Below are positions 23,401-38,300 of a stretch of DNA of 64,000 bases, piece after piece (position 1 is the stretch's first letter; every line of letters starts with the position of its first letter). The notes under the pieces are model-generated. The model was given only the letters and a program-made list of their open reading frames with translations, was not told the DNA's origin and made no database searches. The position numbers were made by a program, and so were the translations under genes. Source of the DNA: Enoplolaimus lenunculus (taxonomy: Eukaryota; Nematoda; Enoplea; Enoplida; Thoracostomopsidae); NCBI GenBank assembly GCA_030248215.1, contig JASANG010002537.1:124001-188000 (forward strand), given 5' to 3'.

Positions 23401-26400
23401 AAATATTTTTCTAACTTTTAAAATAAGCAAAAGTATTTATGCAACAGCGTGCGACCGGCCGTTAAAGTATGATTTGGTAAAAGGAACTGGATATTGTCAG
23501 ATAATACCCCGGAAACACTTTCCTGTTTTGACTTTCACGTTTAGAACAACATGCCAACAGAAAACTGGGGCAACATATCAAATCGATTCAATTTCTGAGC
23601 ACAACTTACTACTTATATATCAAATATTGTTTAAGGTGGCGCCATACTTTTCAATAATTTTAATGTCATAGAAGATGCCACTTTTTAATAGGTAAAAGTG
23701 CCCCTAGAAGGGACAGATTGTAATATGTTTCGCTTGAAGCATGTAAAAGAGTTTAAACAAGGGTTAGTTAGACCATAGATCAGTAGGTAATGCTTATAAT
23801 ATTAGCTCCATAACTTCTATGAAAATAGTTGTCATCTATATCTTTGACCGCTGTCTTTCAGTGTTAACACGCTTACGGTCAGCGAAAAAAGAAACATATG
23901 GGCCCAAGGGACATCACCTATCAGCTAAATTTTAGCCTTTGTTGGGTTTTACAATGTTCAGAGTTTATAAGTGATCTAATCCAGAATTCTTCGTTGGAAG
24001 AGGAAAATTTTTGAGTTTTATAATATTATGTTTCTAAAACTTGATTAGTAAATATTTCAATATTGCAAGATTACAAATTGCGTCTATCGATAATCGAATA
24101 AAAAAATGTGCCACCTAACGTGCTCGAATATTTTCGCTATCTTTACTACGACAATTTGATGATGTAAAGTCGAGAAAGTTTTCCAAATTGTGTTCTGTGC
24201 CGTGACATATTTAAGCTATTCATCTAGAAAATATAATTCTAACGTTGCTAAATATTTCAAAGAACATGTTCTGCTAGCACTCAATTGGGATAACTTTTAA
24301 AAAGCAACTGACTGATATACGAAAGGCATGTTGAGCGTTGTACATTAGAACGCCTTGAAAACCAATAGTGTCAATTTATAGCTCAACACTTTTAAGTTCC
24401 TTGGGCCCATATGTTTCTTGTTTCACTGACCGCAAGCGTGTTAACACTGAAAGACAGCCGTCAAAGATATAGATGACAACTATTTTCATAGAAGTTATGG
24501 AGCTATTATAAGCATTACCTACTGATCTATGGTCTAACTAACCCTTGTTTAAACTCTTTTACATGCTTCAAGCGAGACATATTACAATCTGTCCCTCCTA
24601 GGGGCACTTTTACCTAGTTTCTTTCTTTTACATGGGATACGGTGAGGTTTAATGCTAAGTCTACTCCTAAGCGTGCGCCTAAGCCTAAACAAAATATAAG
24701 TCTAAAGCGTACACTTGCTCCATCGCAATCCACCAAAAAGCAGCCTGTTCTAAGCTATAATGCATGAGAGGTTATTACAAAATATTACTGTCTTAGTAAG
24801 CAATTTCAGTAGAACAAACATCGCAGTGACACGTAATCTATTGCACGTTGTCAATAGCATCACACAATAATATCGACTAGCTATGGTAATTACATATTTG
24901 TAATACAATTTTTTCAAAAAATTACAAAAATCAAACTTTTAATAACAACTTAAATGAGACGTTTAGCTGTCCAATTTGTGTATGGTGTCGAAGCGGCTAA
25001 TTAGGATATTAGGCACGTAAGTTACCTCATTCCAGCTCTTCTTTCCTGCAGAGAACATTCTGCAAACTTTCAAAAAGCGTGCATTCTCGAGGCTTGAAAC
25101 ATATATTGAAAACACTACCGTGTTTCAATGATACAGGAATTGATACATGTTAGTTTACAAAAATACAGTCAAATCATCAGCAAAATATCACTTAACGATG
25201 TGTATTAATTCAGCCTTCAATAAACGAGCTACATACGTAACAGGTTAATCATAATAATGAATTGTACTGACTTGCATACTTGCTCCAAACGCATAACCAA
25301 AGTCAATTCCAACCACAGCACCATCGGTTTCTGATATCATTAAATTGCTCAAATGTCGATCACCGATTCCAAGCAAGTAATGAGCAACGGACATTACAGC
25401 GAGCGAAGTACAGTAATTGTTCCGAATTACAAGAAACGCTTCAGGAGTTGCACACATATTAACAAAATGTCGTCTGAATTACATTTACAAACTAAATTAG
25501 AGTCTGACTTTTGTACGCAGCAAAACAATACAATACAAATTTTCCATGAAAATATGAAAGGAAATCATTTGACGTCGCATAGCTAGAGTTTCAAAGTAAA
25601 TACATGACAAATACCTGCAAAAAGGTGTTGTAGCTTGCTACTAAAACAATGTATGCACGTGATGCAAGTTGACACTGAAAATCTAAAATAGTGCTTCTGA
25701 AGTTACATAATTTACCGAAATAGATCCCATGGGATCGCTTCCTGGGCCGCAATCATGCGATCAGTGACCACTTTATTCGATTCGCCGACAAATGATCGAA
25801 GATACGGGGTTGCTGGCGCTTCTGACTTGGTACGTCGTGCAAATGCTTTACGAACAAGTGTCCTGAAAAAGAACAACCAAAGCTCAAATTCGGCTTAAAA
25901 ATCGGTGACATTATATCAAAATAACCTCCGAAAATACACAACGTTCTCTAATAAGTCAGCTTAATTCTCTGCTTACCAGTTCCAGCCTTGTTCTCAACAA
26001 GTTCGACGTATCCCCACAAAAAGAAGCGCGTATATAATAGGTGTGTATGTAGTTCAACCAGAATTATTAACTTCGCTCGATATGACTAAGGATTTATATT
26101 ATATTCCACTCCAAACCAGTGGCAACCTTCATTCTAAACTAACGTGACGTTGTTCAGCTGATCTTGCTTCAAGTCCATGAGCTTTTTGAAGTCACAAACA
26201 TTTGGTACGAATTCAATCAGTCCCAACCTAAAACATTATGATCATTTTAGTGTATATAGCTCGTCAGTACACATACTCGTTAATTTGCAAAAACGTAACT
26301 GTGGTCATTCTTTCGCATACTTAACTTCCATGAATTGAAACATTCGTTTCTGCTGCACTGCGCTCAAGTATACTCTGAACATTTCGTAAGTAAGTAAACA

Positions 26401-29400
26401 TACGTAAATACAGTCACGGACAGAATTAACTGCAACCGCGATCGCGACCCAAACGCGGTTCGAATCGCGATCGCTCGCAACCGCAATTTACGTGGACGCA
26501 AAAACCGCGACTGCGACCGCGCTTCGAACCGCGACTGCGACCGCGGTTCAAACTGCGACTGCGACCGCGGTTCAAACCGCGACTGCGACCGCAGTTCGAA
26601 CCTCGACTGCGAACGCAATTAAAATCGCGTCTATGATCGCGTCTCAAACCGCGACTGCGACCGCGGTTCAAACCGCGACTGCGGACGCAATTAAAATAGC
26701 GTCTATAATCGCCTCAGAAAACCGCGTTGGAGACGCGATCGCTGAAACACTCAGACGTGGCTACAAAACCGCAACCGCAACCGCAGTGGACGCAATCGCG
26801 GTTTCTGCGCGCGTAATTCTGTCCGTGACTGTATATAAGTACAACCCAATAGACAAAAAAATTAAATGAAAATGTTTGCGTACAAAAATCAATTAAAATA
26901 TGTTTTTACATGGCTCATAATTAAATCTTGCTAATTCTGTAGCACAGCTATTTACAAGCTTTAAATTTAAATCCATCAAGTAAATTCTTTTTATGAGCCA
27001 TTCACAACAATTTTGTCCATAGTTCCCCAAAGCATGCAATATTAAAGGGCTATCACGAGGTCGCATTCAAAATGACAACGTGATAGCCCTGGTCTAGAAA
27101 AAATTATTACTCTTACTGCTCATGGGTGTCAAGTTTCAGTCAGTGTCTGAAACCCGGGATAGGTCTGGGCACTGGGTAGTTATATTTATTCCTTCTCTGA
27201 TTTTCAAACTTTGTTTGTTAGCCCAAAGCTAAGAGGAATTTTGCGGCACTCGAAACTTTTCCGAATTTTAAGGAACATAGAAATTTTTCAAAAATTTTGA
27301 TGATGGAAAAATTTCCCTTGTTGGGGTTTGAGGCACTTATTTAAGGAGTAGAAGCGTTTAGCAAACAAAATATCACATCGCTACTATACAGGATATGTTC
27401 GTTGCCATACAGCGCTAAAATTTGTACAGCAATTATTGTTGGTATGTCCAGGCAGATTGTGCAGCATATGTCCAGGCAGATTGTGCAGCAAAAACAGACT
27501 TCTGTTTGTTGCATTGATTACAGAAATTAATTACACAAGTTCACATTAAAAATATCTTTCCAGGTCTCAAAAACTAACCTTTGGTGCAGCCTATAGTTAG
27601 CGTAGCTGCATTTAATGCTTCAACGGACAGCCGAAACTGCAGTCGTACTCTCGGCGCAGTGGGTGGCAAGGTGTCGTTGGGCTTAGTTGCTAGAGCAGAG
27701 CTACTAACTGGCTGCACAATGTCCGATACGAGGACAGCACCACTTTTTTACTTTGTTCAGCTTAGCGTGCAACGCCAAACAAATTAAGAATAATTAGTAA
27801 TTTGTACAGCAATGCAGAAACTTGTCATTTTAAAAATTTTGCGCTACTGAGTTTGAACAATCTTAAACTATGAAAAAGTCACTGAGTCGTCGTATCATAC
27901 TATCATAAAAGCGGTTTTAAAATAGTACTTAAACACAAAACGCTATGATTTTATTGTGACAAAGCACAAATAGTTACATTTTCGCGTTTAAAACATTTAT
28001 GGCATCGTGTAAAAAATGGGTCATACGCATTTACAACGTCTACACTATGTTAAAAAATTCTCCAGTCTATTCGGCTTGCCCGGGATAAAAAACAACACTA
28101 TAGCTTTGAGTTAGGGTTGCACTGAGATTGTTTTGAGACAGTGGGATTTGACCAGGGCTTTTTTGAAGGATATGGTGACGGTCTCGCTCTCAGTTTCGCT
28201 TTTTTTACTGAAACCGCCCATCCCTGGTGCTGTGGATATTATGTAGAACTCGGTGATAACCCAGGGCTATCGCGGCTTTAGAAAAAGACGCTGACACCTG
28301 ATAGTTCTAAGATATAAAGAAATTTCTTTATACATCAAAGGTAACACGATGTCATTTTCAAAACGACATCGTGATCGTCGAAGTTCATCGCATACTTTGT
28401 AGCACTGCTGACAAAGTTATTATGAACAGCGAATTACTTTGTTGTCATTGGAATGACTTGATATGTTTGAATTTTTAAGGACGCCATGCGGCTAGTTGAA
28501 TTCGCTTGAAGAATATGATTCATTTGATAAAATATTTCCATTATCCGCGCATCTTGTCGCAAATCTTCGCCACCTTTAACCAAATAGTCGTAACTTTTTG
28601 CATCGCTGCCAAAAATTGTCACTTTGCGTGGCATTCGAAGTGAAGCCATGTTTGTAATCTTAAAGACAACGCTGTTACATTAATCTGAGAATCAGATTAA
28701 CACCGATAGGTTGGATAGATAAGTAATTAATGTATCTCAAGGTTGCAGTGCTTGCTAAATTTCAACACCCCGAGATGAACGAACACCTTCTACACACGCG
28801 CCAAACTATGCTTGTGTTTGCCTCTGTATACTATGGTTTCATGGGAAATCGCTTAAATATAAAGGACCCAGCGTCACAATTTCCTTCAAAGCTAAGTGTA
28901 TAACTTGTCATGAGAAAATAGAAGTTGTGTCTTGAAACGCTTAAATATTCAGCTGTGTAGCTGCTTGTGTTGTTTAAAACTTTGGGCTAATGTTTAGCAC
29001 AGGGATACCCATTTTCGAAAGGTGGAAAACTTATAACCGGGAGTGCAACGCAGTCACTCCTGTATGACAGCTAGCAATTCCGCTGGTTTGGTAAGAAAAA
29101 TCACAAGAACGAGTTTGGCAGGAAATCGGGCACGCTTGGTTTGGTAGGAAAATCTGAAGCGTAGGTTTGGTTTAGAAAACGAGCAAAGTGGAAAAGAACG
29201 ACTAGATTTTCCTGGGTTGGTAGAGAAAATCTGAAGCGTAGGTTTTGTTTGGAAAAAGGGTAATAGTAGAAAAGGTTAACGTAAAGTTTTCCTGGTTAGG
29301 TAGGGAATAATGAAGCACAGGTTTTGTTTTGAAAACGGGAAAAGTGGAAAATCGAAACGCCTACATTTGCACTTGGTTGGTAAGAAAATTTAAACATAGG

Positions 29401-32246
29401 CTTTGTTTGGCAAATGGCAAAAGCGATAAATTTCAACGCCCGGATTTTTCATGGTTTAGTATATTGTTGGACCGGGATGTTTTGACTGAGTCGTTTTGAA
29501 CTTTGTGTTTCGCGATACTGTAATCTATACATTTTTGCAAGCAGGAGAGGGGAATAAAAATGTGAAGTTGAGCTGGTGGGTGTTGAGTCTAGAATGTAAT
29601 GGTACGGAGTACAAAAAGTTGCTCTGATGAATTTTGAAGGAATTTTTTGAATGTCGGTGTTGGTTAAAACACAAGGACATGTGTCGTAATTCCAGAGAAT
29701 AATTGGTGTTACATTTTGGCGTCTTCAGTGGTTGCCATTGTCTGTATTACTTCGGTGGCGGGTTTGCTGGTTGGCATTATCTGTAATATTTTGACGGAGA
29801 GTTGTTGTATTTCCATATCAGACTATTCGAATAAGTTTGTCAAATGGTCCTTTATCCTATTACAGTGTTTAATAGTATTAACCACTTAGCACATGAATAT
29901 TTTCTAATAGCGAATAAGATAGGGTAATGCAAGTGCCAAAGAAAAACTAACGCAGAAAAATTTTCTTTCACTTGGTTCACAGCAAACTACAGCACCCTTG
30001 ATCCTCTCCCGGTTTGGAGGCACCATAGCAGGACATTAAACAATTCTTTAAAACTAGAAGACCGAAAATTTGTAATGTGTTTTGGCGTTTTTAGTTTGAC
30101 AATTGTTTACTGGTGGGCTTATGCAAGTCAGTCCCCCATCCTGTTTAGGGTATCTTGAAATAACAAGGATTCAGTATAGGGGTAGCCTGCTTACGTATAA
30201 ATTAATTTACATATAATAACAGGAGCGTAGCCAGGGCTGTTTCAGGTGTCAAATTTCCCAAATTGGCATTTTTGTAACTGTGATTTTCAAACACGGTTAC
30301 AAATCTCCCCACAAGAAACCTCTTCGAAATTTTTATGAAACGTAACCCTCCCCCTTTCTGAAATCCTGAATAGGCCAATGTTAATAGAAAACATTTTATA
30401 CAATATAATGAATAGGTCAAAGCTAGAGTTTAGTAGGCTTTTCTGCGTTCCCCTACAGTGAGCTACCGCGCCCCTCAACCCCTCTCGGTTCCAGAGGCTC
30501 TAAGCGGCACACCTACCAAAACTGGGAACGTCTAGACGCTTGAATTCCCTACCAAACTAGGAAACGTCCAGGCGTACTAATTTAACATTTTTCACAATTT
30601 CCAAACAAAACCTATGATTCACATATTCTCTACCAACCCAGGGATAATCTATGCGTTTAAATTTTACCCTTTTATGTTTTTAAAACAAAACCAATGCTTC
30701 AGATGTTCCCTAACTAACTAGGGAAAACAAATACCTTTCAAATTTTTCACTTTTGCCGGTTTCCAAACAAAACCTATGCTTCAGATTTTGCCTACCAAGC
30801 CAGGGAGGGAAAACTCATAATACGTGTTCAGTTTTCCACTTTACCGTGCTCCAAACAAAATCTATACTTCAGATTTTTCCCTACCAACCCAGGGAAAACT
30901 TAGGCGTTTAAAATTTTCAGTTTTCCAGTTTTCCACACAAACTTTACGGTTCAGATTTTGAAGTTTCTGAAGTTACGTAAAATTAAGTATTTCTGAGCTA
31001 GTTATGCATAAAACGCTAACTATGCTGAAAGATTTCTACGTTAAAGAACAATTCCACTTACTCGCCCATCGAACCCACGTATTTTGACATGGTATTCTGG
31101 CATTGGCTTACGTTTGCCACAATACTGGCCTGGTACTTCAGGTAGCTCAGACATAGAATACTGATTTGTGCCGAATTCAGCTAACCACGGTGAGTACTGT
31201 CGCAATTCTGAAGGTGCTTTAAGATCACTGTTCAGAGCGTTAGACATTGTCCCAATAAGATCGCGTACGTTGTCAAAAAATGACTAGAATAATAACATTA
31301 GTCTTTTATTAAATCGAATTATTTGAAACGTTATGAAAACAAAAATATTTAGAAACAAACGTATTTTTCTATTTCATTAGAACAGCAAGTTTATCCAAAA
31401 AGACAGCTACTTAATACAACAACATAAAAATCTCTTTGACAAACCAAATGTTAAATTTATCAACGATACAATATTGATCATTGTTCCATTAAGATCGCGT
31501 ACGTTGTTAAAATCGACTAAGATAACAACATTAAGTCCTTTGCTCAAACCGAATTATTTGAAATGTCGTGAAAATAAAAATGTTTAGAAACAAACTTATT
31601 TTTCATTAGAATAGTACACTTTTCTGAGAAACAACTACACAACAACACCTCTTCAGCAAGCCAATATAATACATTTATCAGTGATAAATTTTCAAAATTA
31701 TACACAGCGTCAGATATCACAATGCCAAAATTTACTGACCATTCGGCAAGAAATCAATCCAAATCATATGAATTTCTCAAGAATTTGTAATAATGTAAGT
31801 TTAGTAATCTCATTTACTTTCGATAAAACCAGCGAGCCATTTTTGCCAAAATTCTGTTCCACTATTCCACGGAATTTCTAAAGAATGATTAAAGTTAAAA
31901 TAAACAGGAGTGCAACAAAAAATTTAATTAACACTCATCGTATGTCCGTATGCCATGTAACCTAAATATTTCATTTTTCGCAAACAGAAAATTTTTATGT
32001 ATTTCAAAATTTAAAAATCCAATGTAGGTTTCTTGTTAAATATCTTTAGCGAGCAGGCAATTCATTTCAAGGCAAAAGTGGTAACAAAATCATTAAGCTA
32101 CAGAATAACAAAATTCACACGATACCTTGGAGAATTTTAAGCGATATTCACCAGGTCTAAGAGAATTTTTCTCGTAATGAACACCGTCTAAAACACGTTT
32201 ATTTAGTAAATAATAATAATAATAATAATAATAGTAATAATAATAA

Positions 32247-32300
<54 letters not shown>

Positions 32301-35300
32301 CAAAATAATGACAATACTGAAATCAGGTCCGGAAAGCTAAAATTTGACGCGCAGGTCACATGAACATTAATAGAAACGATCGAAAATTAACAACCTAATA
32401 AATTGCTATTCAATCTCCGGATTCAAATATATCAACAGAACTACAATAACAAAGCCATCAAACAGGAAAGATGCGCAGACAAACACATATTACAAGAAAA
32501 GATTAAAAAAATTTACTTTTTGGAAACAATTCCACGATCATTTTGTCATAGAGCTGTGATATTAACTGTTTTGATGCCTTTATCTCAATCAAATTACGGA
32601 ATTCTTCACAGTAGTCCTGAAATATATAAAATCCTATGGATAGGATACTAAATTACACAATATTCGTTTTGGTTGTTATGTTTAGTCTTTGTTTTCCTGA
32701 GAAAATTTGAAGCAATGGACATTAAACAAAAACAGTACAAAAACTTAGAAATTAAAACAAATTAAACTCAAATGCCTATGTACTTAATTCACATCATCAC
32801 AAATACCTTAAAACGAGCATTTGGTTGACTCAAATAATCCAAAGCCTGCAGCAAGTCTGCCACCAAAGGCAACTGTTCCATTTGGCCTTCGAGCCTAAAA
32901 TTTAAAGCCATTGTAAAATAAAACTCAATAATAAGTGAAAGTTGAAAAACCGCAACTTTTTGTACTTTTTGTTCGGTTTTGCGCAACGGGCGTTTACAAC
33001 GTAAAAGACATTAAACCCTACTGATCAGCGCATGCAATCCTTCGACAATACCCAAGGTTAATAAACGAATTTTTGCGGAAAATTTGACATACATTTTTGC
33101 TCAAGCGCTATCAATATACTAGCGTTTAATCCTACGGGCCACCATGAAAATGCATTTAATTAATAAATATTACACTAGAAATATGACACTTTCCCAAGTT
33201 TCACCTCTAACAACAAAATAAACTAACCAATGAATAAATTCGGATGCTTCGGCCATTAACTTCTCAGAGTACCCAGTGCGACTTAACTTGAACGCATAAA
33301 CAACTGCCTATATATAAGAAAGCATTGTTGCAAAATAAACATTGATGCCGAACAGCAGAATGGTATAAATTATCAAATATTGATTTTGATTTTACCTGAA
33401 CCTGAAACAACAACTGGTTGAAACAGACAACTAAGACAATACACACGACAGCGTATTCAGGTATAAAGTATTGCTAGCACCATCAATTCAGACTCACTTC
33501 GGGATATTTTTCAGTGATGCGACGCAGAATACCGAACAATGCACGCCCCTCTGGCTTGTCTACAAGCGCAACCATTTGACTAATCCAGTCTAAAAACATC
33601 CATTCAGGCACGCTTTTTGCCTGAAAAATAGCACGATAAATCGATTAACTTGTTGCATATAATAATATGTACTTACTGTGTACCTTAAGCTGGAGCGTGG
33701 ACAATCATTTAACAAAGCATGTCGTGCAACAGATCGCATTTTAAAATTAATTCTGAAACGAATATGTATTTAGTTGAACTTTGACTGTTCGAACTTCGGA
33801 TATTCAATAACCTGTTTTCTAAACTACATGTTGACTCCTGAAGCAAACAAACTACATGATCTAAAAGTTGGCACAGTACCCGGTAGTATTGAACACAAAA
33901 ATGTGCTAAATTTCGAACTCTCCATTGACTAGTTGTAATGTTGTATGACCTATCAGTAACTGATCGTAGGTGGTACTGTCACTTCGTTAATCCAATCTCG
34001 AGTGAACGGATCGGCAGGCCTAATGGGTTCAACCATGGGTGATTTTGAGTGGGAGCGGGTTTTTAGGCTTACGAATTAAAAATCAGGTTCTAAGAATTTG
34101 AAACTTTACCCATTTTTTGTATTTTTTGCAGTTTTTGTATTTTTTAGCAAATGTTTACTTAAATTTAATATTTTGAATCTTAGAGATGGCGTTAGCGGAA
34201 TGCCACTGTGTTCGCGGTTTTATAAGACAGTATAATTTCAAACCAGGGGCTTTCGAGCGGCGCAGGGCTGAACATGGCGGGATTTTTCGATTGGGATGGA
34301 TTTTTCGAGTGGGGGTATTTTTTGAGTGGGCGATTTTTTGAGTGGGGGATTTGGTCGAGCAAAGGAACGTCCCCACTTGCGAAATAAAAGCTGTATAGAC
34401 CTTTAAGAATACGGGGTCAGTAATGCAGAATATGTAAATTCAGCAGTAAACATAAGTAGTAATAACCCTGCAGTGGGACCCGCCGCGTTCGCTGTCCGAA
34501 CCCACGTGTTTTGACATCACTAAAAATTTGGTACGAGAATTTTGATTAACGACTTTTATCAGAAATCTAAAAGTGTTGACTCTAACTTTATCTGCTACTG
34601 CTACATATAATCAAAGGACGGGTTCCACTAATTTCTTTGAACCATCAAAGTCATGATTTGTGCTCAAATTTCACTTTGATTTTTCAGGTTTTCTTATGAA
34701 AACATTATAACAAAGGCTCAATCGTATAAATGTACCAAATAAAAACTGAATCGTGTATGTGTCGAATAAACAATGAGTTTATTGCATTGTGATTGCTTTT
34801 AGAAACCTATGTGTAATGGTATTTTTATGAAAGAAATGTTTAGTAAATTTTCATTCGAATGTCTTTCATGTCTAATTATTTTGATTGAATTAAACCCCCG
34901 TTCCTTGGTTGTTATCTCCAAGAAACAATTTAGATTTATATTTGGTGTAATTCTGTGAAACTAACGCAACCATCAGATACTTTCAAAGAGTTTGGGGGGA
35001 AGTTAACTGTTTGCATTATATAAAGGTTTTGGTCTATGTATAGAACAGGGCCGGAATGTTTTCTGGTAGGACTGTAATAGAGTAAGCTTAAGCTTTAGTT
35101 TTCTTTTCTTGGGAGGAACTAATAGAATAAGCGTAAGTTTTCGACTAACTTTTTTGCTTAGGATTAGGCTTGGGTAAAGGCTCATCATTACACTTAGGAA
35201 TACACTTATACTCCTGCGTTCCGTTCCTGTTCTATACAAGGGCAGCTTTACTGATGTGAACATTGAGGTGTTTGAACATTGAGAGATAACTGTCTGAGCG

Positions 35301-38300
35301 CAAGCCTCTTGCAAAGACCTCCGACTATATTTACTACGGTTGCATCTTTCCCGGAGCCGTAATTTTTGTCATTTCTTGGGTTAAAACTTTCAAAAACTCA
35401 TTTAATATTTTTATTCCCACCCCATTGAAATTTTGTCGAATCTGAATCCAATTCCGAACCTTTAATATTTTCAGTCTGAAACCTAATTCGAACTTTAGTT
35501 GCCATCTCCCGCTTGGCTTCGACTTGATCATAGTCTTTTACTTCAAAAGCTCAGTTGTATTAAACGAAATGTTTGCATTAAATGTTTATACACATTAAGG
35601 GTGCACGTGAAAATGTGCTTTGTGCTATACGTTACAATTTCGTTATCAGTTGCTTTACTGCTATTATTCTTGAAATGTTTTGACGCATAAGTACTTTAAA
35701 CTGTTTTACCGACACCTCTTCCCAATTTGCCCAATTTTGCTGCAAAATACCAGGAACTACCCATCAACTTGAGCGCAAAGTTAACCTATTTTGAAAACTT
35801 TAGATTAAACCAGTGTATTTATTAATACTATGGCATATGAATCTCATTAGTTTCAGAAATGAAGGTTTGCTGTCTTGTTAGGTTTGGTTTTTTACAGTTT
35901 AGTGTTTCCCTTAATGGCTTGGGGGGCTGCCTTTAACTGCTAGCCCTTTTATTTTTTAGAAAAATATTTGAAGTAATTTGACGTGATGTTTTTAAATAAT
36001 AAATTATAATAATAGAGAAGCAGTGTCTGTTTTGAAGTGCATCTGTGATATGTAAGTCAATTTACCAGTGGGTATGATGCAGGGTGTGACCTGGTATTAA
36101 TTTACCATACACGGACATTGAATTATTTGCCGGAGCCCGGCATCAGTTTTTGCCGGATATAATACCGGAACTGGATATTCGTCGCACCCCGATATGATGG
36201 GGTACAATTTTTAAATTTTTTTGTAATGTTTTTCATCAATTCTACTTCAAACTAGCAAGCGCTTCACCTCCCGATTACTCATTACTTTTAAACTATATTT
36301 GTTGTAATTCAAACTAGCACGCAGCTAAAATACATGTTCGCTCATTTATCTTTTTAGCTAAAAAATATCTTGTTTGGGATTTAATTTAGTGCGCAATAAA
36401 TTTTAGCACCAACGATTTTAGTTTTCTAAAACAATGTTAAAATTTTGAATGCGCATGCTTAGCTTAAAAATCGTTGACTGTTTCAAATATTAATGATTTT
36501 TGCGTACTAGCAGTCATGTAAAGCTGGTCAACATTATTCGTGTGTCGACGTCTTAGAAGCGATGGTGCTTCTTATAGCTGAAGTAAGCTTATAAGCTATC
36601 CCATATGCAACCAATCAATTTATACTTTGATTTTTAGCATTTTGGATTATTCAAATTGACTAATGCTTTTCTTATAAATTGTTTTTTTGACTTGAGCTAG
36701 TACCAATGTTTTCCTTCCATATTAAATTTGCATAATACACATTCTTATCGACAATAATTTTAGCTAAACACCTACCCTGGGATGCAGCAAACTTTCGATT
36801 TAAAGCTGTTGGATGCTGTGACTGTCTACAGAGCGAGTCATTTTGTTCAAAACAATTCATTAATGATAAATATGCAAACGCTGCATGTTAAAATTTTGAA
36901 TATGCATCTTAGTTGTTTCATAATCAAGCAATCGTGTATATTGCGAGGCCATGGGAAGAAAAGTTTTTATTGAAATTGCACCGTAAGCGTGTGTTGAAAC
37001 TTTATAAAAAGTTTGAAGTTAGGTTTAAACTTTTGTTAGAGCAAACAGCACGTCAAATACAACATACATGACAAACATTTTGCACCATGTTAAAAAACTT
37101 CTAATTAGATCTACGGTATGGTAGACCAATGATTTTTTTCTGAGAACGAAGACATTTTACAGCTTGTGGTCTATTAAGAGAGAGGACCGGATACAGATCA
37201 GCATAAAATAGGCAAGCCATGCTGTGCTTGCAGTAGGAGGTTTCATGTAAACGTACATGGATGCACGGATAAAAAGTGTCTTCGCTGCAACATGATAGTG
37301 ATTTGGTTTGATATGATTTTGAGGTACCCTGAAAACTTTTGATAGATGCAGATTTAGGTACCTGAGGTCGTAACAACCGCATCTGCAAATAACATATTTG
37401 CAATAAGTTTAAACTTAATGGAAAACGTTTTATTTTATGTTATTTCGATACACTTCTAATACATATATAGCGTACCTGCAACAGTAAGATCCTCCTCGGT
37501 GGAGTAACTTTTGAACTGCCCTGTAGGAGTGGTAACCACTACACACTCTGCAGTAGTTATGGTTTGTAGAATGCGCTGATAGGTTTCCGCGTGAATACAG
37601 GTGACAGTTGTCTTCATATGGTTTACGATATAGGCAAATCAAGCCAAATTCTTTTTTAGTTTTTTCGAGTGCATCATGCTGTCTTTTACAATGACTGTTA
37701 TCAGTCAACTTTTCTCGATTTTTGACAATCAGTTTGAAGTTGGTTTGACTAAAATTGTTTTCCCACGCCCTATTTTAATATCATCGATGGCGACTTTTCA
37801 CTAAGCTGTTATTAGTCAGATGCTAAAACATTTCACAATATTATCATACCTACAATGCTTTGTGACGATAATCAATGTTTCATTGATTATTTACGGTTGA
37901 GCATAGCAAAAATCGATAAAAAATATATTGAAATTAAATATAACGATCTAACTAAAAAGGAGACCAATAAATGCAATGGCGGTAGTAAAATTAAAGATAT
38001 TTGAATTAGACTTTAAGAAATCTTAGGTTTAAATCAAAATCTTGTAGAAGGTTCAGTTACCGGGGAACGGGTAGGAGATATGTTGTTGTATACCAATTAT
38101 CTATTTTTACGCTGTGATTTTACCGGCGGCCAGCTTGTTGAAGATAACTCTGAAAAACACTAACTTAGATTCCAAATTTAAGCGTGAAGGAACCAGTATA
38201 ATATTACGAGCCTTCAAATGTAAAATATTTAGACTGTAAATTGCTGTATTCTAACAAATTAGAATCGCTAGTTTTAGATAGTTTAGAAAAACCAGTGCAA

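Noticed and set aside
26364-26869. Overlapping repeat-encoding frames on both strands
   Set aside because: They are products of the GC-rich minisatellite inside a MITE and are open in several frames.
33677-33752. Open segment with acceptor and GTAAGT donor, first taken as a PRKDC exon
   Set aside because: Its phase does not fit exon 38990-39222, and the flanking exons join directly in phase 0 to give the expected FAEE-AKSVPEW sequence.
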